Below, in pieces: positions 5,570-9,621 of a stretch of 9,621 nucleotides of DNA. A program made the translations under genes and the position numbers. The notes under the pieces are model-generated. The model was not told the DNA's origin, made no database searches, and saw only the letters and a list, made by a program, of their open reading frames with translations. Location: assembly GCA_020866945.1 (NCBI GenBank), contig JAJBVW010000141.1, forward strand, positions 1-9,621, in the 5' to 3' direction. Origin of the DNA: Oscillospiraceae bacterium. Lineage in GTDB: Bacteria; Bacillota; Clostridia; Oscillospirales; Oscillospiraceae. Each line of letters opens with the position of its first letter. Positions within the stretch are counted from its first letter, which is position 1.

Positions 5570-7922
5570 TGTCCGCCTCCCGGCACAGCGCGGCGTCCAG
5601 CACCGCCTCCACCCGGCTCGCGGTGATGAAATTCAGCGCCGCCCGGACAGTCTGGTCGATCTCCGCCAAATCTGGCTCATTGTCCGCCGGGATGATAACC
5701 GTGTGGATGCCAGCCCGCAGGGCAGCCATGGTCTTTTCCCGCAGGCCGCCGATGGGGAGCACCCGTCCGCGGAGGGTTATCTCGCCGGTCATGGCAACGT
5801 CCTGCCGGACGGGGATGCCCATCAGGGCGGAGACCAGCCCTGTGCATATGGTCACGCCGGCGGAAGGCCCGTCCTTGGGCACGGCCCCCTCCGGGAAGTG
5901 AATGTGTATATCCTTCTTCTCATAGAAGCCCGGCTCCAAGCCAAGCTCCTCCGCGTGGCTGCGGATATAGGTCATGGCGGCCCGGGCGGATTCCTTCATT
6001 ACGTCGCCCAGATTGCCGGTCAGCTCCAGCTTTCCGGTGCCAGGCATGACGCCCACCTCGGCGTCCAGCATTTCCCCGCCAACGCTCGTCCAGGCAAGGC
6101 CGTGGACAAGACCCACCTCCGCCGTGGCAGTGGATTTGGTGTCCTTATACTTTGCAGGGCCGAGCAGCTCCTCCAGGCCGCCGGCCCGGATATAGCGGGA
6201 TTTAAATTCTCCCGCCACGATACCCGCCGCCGTCTTGCGGCAGAGGGCAGCAATCTGCTGCTCCAGTCTGCGCACGCCGGATTCACGGGTATAAAGCGCG
6301 ATAAGCTCCCGTATGGCCCCGTCGCTGATGCGTATCTGGTTTCCGTTCAGGCCGTGCTTTTTTCGCTGCTTCGGCAGCAGATGACGCTTGGCGATGGCAA
6401 GCTTTTCCTCGTCCGTATAGCTGGAAAGCTCCAGCACCTCCATCCTGTCCAGCAGAGCGGGCGGGATGGTGTCGGCAGAGTTTGCCGTGGTGATGAAAAA
6501 CACATGGGACAGGTCAAATGGCAGCTCCAGGAAATGATCCCGGAACTGACTGTTCTGCTCCGGGTCAAGCGCTTCCAGCAGCGCCGCCGATGGGTCTCCC
6601 CGGTAATCAGAGCCTAATTTATCTATCTCGTCCAGCACCATGACAGGGTTTTTGCTGCCCGCCTGCTGGATACCGGCCATGATGCGGCCCGGCATGGCCC
6701 CCACATAGGTCTTGCGGTGGCCCCGTATCTCCGCCTCATCATGGACGCCGCCCAGGGAGATACGGCAGAGCTTTCGGTTCATGGCTCTGGCGATGCTCAG
6801 GGCAATGCTGGTCTTGCCCGTCCCCGGAGGGCCGAGCAGGCACAGAATGGAGCCTTTCGCCTCCGGCGAAAGAGCGCGGACGGACAGATATTCCACAATG
6901 CGGTCTTTGATTTTTTCCAGGCCGAAGTGGTCTGCGTCCAGCGCCTGACGCACTGCCTTTGCGTCCAGGTTTTCCTCGGTCTCCGTTGTCCAGGGCATTT
7001 CGAGGCAGGTGTCCAGATAGCTGCGGATGACGGCGGATTCCGCGCTGCCGTAGGGCTGCTTTGCGAGACGGCTGATTTCCTTGTTGAGCTTATTCGCCAC
7101 CGCTTCCGGCAGATCTCCCTTGGCGACGGCCAGACGGTATTCCTCAATATCATCCCCACCGCCGAACTCCTCCTCGCCAAGCTCCGCCTGGATGCTGCGA
7201 AGCTGCTCGCGGAGGAACATATCCCGCTGTCCCTTGCGGATGCGGTGGGCAGCCTCATCGTTCAGCTCCAGCTCCGCGTCCAACACGTCCAGCTCCCAGC
7301 GAAGCATACGGTTCACGAGGGCGATACGCCGCACAGGACGCAGCTCCTCCAGCACCAGCTGCTTCTGGTCGCTGCGCATATAGATGTTTTGGGTCACATA
7401 GTCCGCGATATAGCCGGGGTCGTCGCTCTCCGATATGACGCGCAGAATGTCCGCCATATCAAGGCCGCAGGTCTCGCCGTATTTCTCCACGAGGCCGTAG
7501 CACTGGCGCATAAGCGCCTCCCCCTTCACAGCGGAACGAGGAGACTCCACATTCTCCATCGTCTCCACCTCAGCGCGGAAATAGGGCGTCTTGGCCGTCA
7601 GCTGGACAAGGTAGCCCCGGGAAACGCCTTCGGCCAGAGCCTTTCCATCCTCCTCGCCGGGTACGCGGAGAACCTGCCGCACGCGGCATATGGTCCCTAT
7701 CTGGTAAAAGCTGTCCATCCCATCCGGCTCCTGCTGAGCAGGATCCCGCTGCGACACCAGAAATACCATCTGATCCGCTTCCATTGCCGCGTCTACGGCG
7801 GCCAAGGCGCTCGGCTTATCCACATCAAATATTACCCGCATACCGGGGAAAACGGAAAAGCCCCGCATAGGCACCATGGGAAGGGACATATGTTGGGAAG
7901 TGATTGTTGTTTCAGTATCCAT
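5559..7922 (-). CDS. lon: ATP-dependent protease Lon (LonA type)
   Basis: Lon is a single-chain AAA+ serine protease that removes misfolded and regulatory proteins in the cytoplasm. The 787-residue product has the LonA layout: N-terminal substrate domain (from about residue 13, LPMVPMRG), a long helical linker (about 190-310), AAA+ module with Walker A GPPGTGKT at 364-371 and Walker B ending in Asp431-Glu432, and a C-terminal protease domain with catalytic Ser687 (in KDGPSAG) and Lys730 (in LREK). Their spacing of 43 residues equals that of E. coli Ser679/Lys722. I chose ATG at 7922: an open frame reaches 8039, but that would add 39 unrelated residues running through the palindrome and into clpX. 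An ATG at 7889 is possible but has no ribosome binding site. The ATG at 7922 also lacks a well-spaced one. No transmembrane segment precedes the AAA+ domain, so this is not LonB. The stop overlaps ysxC by 11 nt. Confidence 0.97.
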   Translation of the reverse strand: MDTETTITSQHMSLPMVPMRGFSVFPGMRVIFDVDKPSALAAVDAAMEADQMVFLVSQRDPAQQEPDGMDSFYQIGTICRVRQVLRVPGEEDGKALAEGVSRGYLVQLTAKTPYFRAEVETMENVESPRSAVKGEALMRQCYGLVEKYGETCGLDMADILRVISESDDPGYIADYVTQNIYMRSDQKQLVLEELRPVRRIALVNRMLRWELDVLDAELELNDEAAHRIRKGQRDMFLREQLRSIQAELGEEEFGGGDDIEEYRLAVAKGDLPEAVANKLNKEISRLAKQPYGSAESAVIRSYLDTCLEMPWTTETEENLDAKAVRQALDADHFGLEKIKDRIVEYLSVRALSPEAKGSILCLLGPPGTGKTSIALSIARAMNRKLCRISLGGVHDEAEIRGHRKTYVGAMPGRIMAGIQQAGSKNPVMVLDEIDKLGSDYRGDPSAALLEALDPEQNSQFRDHFLELPFDLSHVFFITTANSADTIPPALLDRMEVLELSSYTDEEKLAIAKRHLLPKQRKKHGLNGNQIRISDGAIRELIALYTRESGVRRLEQQIAALCRKTAAGIVAGEFKSRYIRAGGLEELLGPAKYKDTKSTATAEVGLVHGLAWTSVGGEMLDAEVGVMPGTGKLELTGNLGDVMKESARAAMTYIRSHAEELGLEPGFYEKKDIHIHFPEGAVPKDGPSAGVTICTGLVSALMGIPVRQDVAMTGEITLRGRVLPIGGLREKTMAALRAGIHTVIIPADNEPDLAEIDQTVRAALNFITASRVEAVLDAALCREADNAV
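5576..5581 (-). promoter_or_regulatory. Ribosome binding site of ysxC inside the end of lon
   Basis: GGGAGG with a 6-nt spacer precedes the ysxC ATG at 5569. It lies within the last codons of lon and fixes the overlapping start. Confidence 0.75.
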
Positions 7923-7974
7923 AAATTTATGATAATATACCTCATGGGCCGCACATATGTGCGGCCCTGTTTGT
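7923..7974 (-). other. clpX-lon spacer (lon leader)
   Basis: This 52-nt gap is the longest in the window. It holds the GC-rich palindrome in its upstream part and an AT-rich stretch (about 7923-7940) directly before the lon ATG. The only Shine-Dalgarno-like element, GAGG at 7940-7943, sits 17 nt from the ATG, too far for normal use. A TATATT (7934-7939) resembles a -10 box, but nothing near 17 nt upstream resembles TTGACA, so I do not call a promoter. Confidence 0.6.
7946..7967. repeat. Perfect 22-bp palindrome between clpX and lon
   Basis: The half-site GGGCCGCACAT is followed directly by its exact reverse complement ATGTGCGGCCC. As RNA it can fold into a 9-bp, very GC-rich stem with an AUAU loop. 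It begins 7 nt after the clpX stop on the coding strand. On the minus strand it is followed by ATGAGGTATATTATC, which is not a U-tract, so it is not a classical terminator for clpX. On the plus strand it is followed by TGTTTGTTT, so it would resemble a terminator only for antisense transcription. An operator for a dimeric regulator, an mRNA-stability or processing hairpin, or a translational control element for lon are all possible; the sequence does not choose between them. Confidence 0.9.
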
Positions 7975-9255
7975 TTAGGATGCGTCCCGGCTGAGCCGTT
8001 TCCTTCTGTATACCACAGGGCGGGAACCGTTCTGAACACAGTCGGCTGTGATGACGACCTTTTCTATGGATTTGTCAGAGGGTATCTCATACATGACGTC
8101 AGTCATAATATCCTCCACAATGCTCCGAAGACCGCGGGCGCCAATCTCCATGTCGATGGCTTTATCCGCAATGGCGGCCAGGGCGCTTGGCTCAAATTCC
8201 AGCGCCACATCATCATAGGACAGCATGGCTTGATACTGCTTCACCAGGGCGTTTTTCGGCTCCGTCAGAATGCGGATCAGGCTCTCCCTGTCAAGGCTTT
8301 CCAGAGTGGTGATAACCGGCAGACGGCCAATAAGCTCCGGGATTATGCCAAATTTCAGCAAGTCATGGCTCTGGACATGGGACAGTATCTCCCCCATATC
8401 CTTCTCCTTTTTGGAGGCCACCTCGCCGCCGAAGCCCATGCTCTTGCGGTCAAGACGGTTTTCAATGATTTTTTCCAGACCGTCGAACGCGCCGCCGCAG
8501 ATGAACAATATATTGGAGGTGTCCACATGGATGAATTCCTGATGGGGGTGCTTGCGCCCGCCCTGGGGCGGGACGGCGGCCACCGTTCCCTCCAATATCT
8601 TCAAAAGCGCCTGCTGAACGCCCTCGCCGGACACGTCCCGGGTGATGGAGGTATTCTCGCTCTTGCGGGAGATTTTGTCCATCTCGTCGATATAGATGAT
8701 GCCATGCTCGGCACTCTCCACGTCGAAGTCCGCCGCCTGGAGCAGCCGGAGCAGGATATTCTCCACGTCCTCGCCCACGTAGCCGGCCTCTGTCAGCGTA
8801 GTGGCGTCCGCAATCGCGAACGGGACGTTCAGCATCCGCGCCATGGTCTGCGCGAAAAGGGTCTTGCCGCTGCCCGTCGGCCCCACCAGCAGAATGTTGG
8901 ACTTTTGCAGGTCAACGTTCGTCTCTCCCCCGTGAAGAATACGCTTATAGTGGTTGTATACCGCCACGGACAGGGCCACCTTCGCCCGCTCCTGGCCGAT
9001 AACATATTCGTCCAGCGCGGCCTTTATCTCCTTGGGCTTGGGCACATTTCCGGCCGTCAGCTGGCCGATTTGAGTGTCCCGGCTGTATTCCGGCTGTTCT
9101 TTCAGGGCGAAGTCATCGCCGATGATGTCCACACACAGACGGACGCACTCGTCGCAGATATAGGCGTCGTTTCCGGCAATCAGCCGTCCTGTCTGGGACT
9201 GGGGTTTGCCGCAAAAGCTGCACCGTATCGTTTTTCTATCGCCGTCTCTCGGCAT
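7975..9255 (-). CDS. clpX: ATP-dependent Clp protease ATP-binding subunit ClpX
   Basis: ClpX is a hexameric AAA+ unfoldase that recognises substrates and threads them into ClpP. The 426-residue length is normal. Visible parts in order: an N-terminal C4 zinc-binding domain (Cys12, Cys15, Cys34, Cys37), Walker A GPTGSGKT at 125-132, pore-loop GYVG at 158-161, Walker B ending in Asp190-Glu191, the GRKH pore element around 233-236, the ClpP-docking loop (MGF at 273-275, equivalent to the IGF motif), an arginine finger in GRLP (Arg311) and sensor 2 Arg374 in GARGLR. Every functional element is present. The ATG is preceded by AAGGGG with a 9-nt spacer, which overlaps the clpP stop. The ClpP partner is directly upstream, as in most Clostridia. 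Downstream, a 52-nt gap with a perfect palindrome separates it from lon. A 441-codon open frame on the opposite strand is a composition artefact. Confidence 0.98.
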   Translation of the reverse strand: MPRDGDRKTIRCSFCGKPQSQTGRLIAGNDAYICDECVRLCVDIIGDDFALKEQPEYSRDTQIGQLTAGNVPKPKEIKAALDEYVIGQERAKVALSVAVYNHYKRILHGGETNVDLQKSNILLVGPTGSGKTLFAQTMARMLNVPFAIADATTLTEAGYVGEDVENILLRLLQAADFDVESAEHGIIYIDEMDKISRKSENTSITRDVSGEGVQQALLKILEGTVAAVPPQGGRKHPHQEFIHVDTSNILFICGGAFDGLEKIIENRLDRKSMGFGGEVASKKEKDMGEILSHVQSHDLLKFGIIPELIGRLPVITTLESLDRESLIRILTEPKNALVKQYQAMLSYDDVALEFEPSALAAIADKAIDMEIGARGLRSIVEDIMTDVMYEIPSDKSIEKVVITADCVQNGSRPVVYRRKRLSRDAS

Positions 9256-9264
9256 TCGCTCTTT

Positions 9265-9270
9265 CCCCTT
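9265..9270 (-). promoter_or_regulatory. Ribosome binding site of clpX
   Basis: AAGGGG lies 9 nt before the clpX ATG and overlaps the clpP stop codon. It supports ATG at 9255 as the start and links clpX translation to the end of clpP. Confidence 0.6.
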
Positions 9271-9621
9271 TATCTTTTATAAATAACCTGGTCGATAAGG
9301 CCAAATTCCTTGGCCTCCTCCGCCGTCATGAAGTTATCCCGCTCGCAGGCTTCCACAATGACCTCATAGGGCTGATTGGTGTTTTCCGCCAAAATATGAT
9401 TCATCCGCTCCTTGATGGTTTCCAGACGGCGCAGATGGATGGCCATATCGGTGATCTGTCCCTGCGTGCCGGCGGAGGGCTGATGAATCATAATCTCCGC
9501 GTTAGGCAGGGCGATACGCTTGCCCTTCGCGCCGCTGGACAGCAAAAACGCGCCCATGCTGGCCCCCATGCCCACACAGATGGTGGAAACGTCGCACTTG
9601 ATGTACTGCATGGTGTCATAA
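9270..9621 (-). CDS. clpP: ATP-dependent Clp protease proteolytic subunit ClpP, 3' part (gene cut by window edge)
   Basis: ClpP is the serine peptidase that forms the double-heptamer chamber degrading proteins unfolded by ClpX or ClpC in the cytoplasm. The window holds the last 116 codons; about 80 N-terminal residues of a normal ~195-residue ClpP lie beyond the right edge. Within the fragment the nucleophile Ser is residue 21 (in GMGASMGA), the His is residue 46 (in MIHQP) and the Asp is residue 95 (in ERDNF). The spacings of 25 and 49 residues match the known Ser-His-Asp triad, so the enzyme should be active. The residue before ASMGA is Gly, where Ala is more usual; this looks like harmless variation. 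The gene ends with an AT-rich tail and TAA, 14 nt before clpX, so the two are almost certainly one transcript. The promoter and any heat-shock operator are not in the window. Confidence 0.97.
   Translation of the reverse strand, partial: YDTMQYIKCDVSTICVGMGASMGAFLLSSGAKGKRIALPNAEIMIHQPSAGTQGQITDMAIHLRRLETIKERMNHILAENTNQPYEVIVEACERDNFMTAEEAKEFGLIDQVIYKR

Noticed and set aside
5526..6617. Plus-strand frames antisense to lon (this one and 6717-7994)
   Set aside because: The minus strand encodes a complete Lon with catalytic Ser/Lys and Walker motifs; the plus frames show no family features.
6854..6872. Hairpin with 8-bp arms and 3-nt loop inside lon (CTTTCGCC / GGCGAAAG)
   Set aside because: Arms of 8 bp are expected by chance once several loop sizes are allowed in 9.6 kb of GC-rich DNA, and there is no T-tract.
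7886..7893. Second ACATATGT, matching the centre of the clpX-lon palindrome 67 bp away, as a possible paired operator
   Set aside because: Only the central 8 bases match, not the GC-rich flanks, and the second copy is inside lon codons; an 8-bp match is weak.
7932..7939. TATATT/TATTAT as a -10 box for a lon promoter
   Set aside because: No -35-like element at 16-18 nt; that position falls in the GC-rich palindrome.
7832..7945. 37-codon minus-strand frame overlapping the lon start (M-R-Y-I-I-I...), a possible leader peptide
   Set aside because: Its ATG directly abuts the hairpin with no ribosome binding site, and it ends well inside lon; likely chance.
7923..8039. Longer lon start at 8039
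   Set aside because: It would add 39 residues read through the palindrome and 65 nt of clpX, with no similarity to Lon N-termini.
7957..9282. 441-codon plus-strand open frame antisense to clpX
   Set aside because: It mirrors clpX codon for codon, has no recognisable family features and is low in plausible structure; long antisense frames are expected opposite GC-rich genes.
1..9621. tRNA, rRNA, insertion sequences, CRISPR repeats, CIRCE or CtsR heat-shock sites
   Set aside because: None was seen on either strand; nearly every base lies in one of eleven housekeeping or sporulation genes.

Overview
The window is one unbroken run of eleven genes, all read from the minus strand (right to left as numbered). 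No gene is on the plus strand, no gap between genes exceeds 52 bases, and there is no RNA gene, mobile element or CRISPR array. DNA is GC-rich by eye (roughly high 50s percent). The gene set suggests an endospore-forming, GC-rich member of the Clostridia (Bacillota), possibly of the Oscillospiraceae/Ruminococcaceae type: it has a YtfJ-type sporulation protein, a DUF2953 protein, ScpA/ScpB (the condensin partners used by Gram-positives), a DacB/DacF-like carboxypeptidase and the Firmicute order clpX-lon-ysxC. The taxonomic call is inferred from gene content and order only.

Layout in transcription order. (1) Proteostasis block: the 3' part of clpP (cut by the right edge), clpX, lon. (2) ysxC/engB, a ribosome-assembly GTPase whose start overlaps the end of lon. 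(3) A small intramembrane M50 metalloprotease. (4) scpA and scpB, the kleisin and its winged-helix partner for SMC. (5) A DUF2953 membrane protein and ytfJ/gerW, both linked to sporulation. (6) A secreted/anchored D-Ala-D-Ala carboxypeptidase. (7) rluB, a 23S rRNA pseudouridine synthase. The left edge holds only 29 AT-rich bases after rluB.

From lon onward the genes are packed so tightly (overlaps of 11, 8, 4, 8, 8 and 4 nt, one 1-nt gap and one 27-nt gap) that co-transcription and translational coupling are the natural reading. Two non-ATG starts are supported: TTG for the DUF2953 gene and GTG for ytfJ. The promoter must lie upstream of clpP outside the window, or be weak and internal; no CIRCE or CtsR-like site is visible here.

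This is a housekeeping and sporulation region, and I see no undescribed defence or mobile system. The points worth a second look are a perfect 22-bp palindrome in the 52-nt clpX-lon gap, where relatives carry lonB; the absence of spmA/spmB between the carboxypeptidase and rluB; a 21-bp near-perfect palindrome inside the DUF2953 gene; and the lack of a well-placed ribosome binding site for lon.
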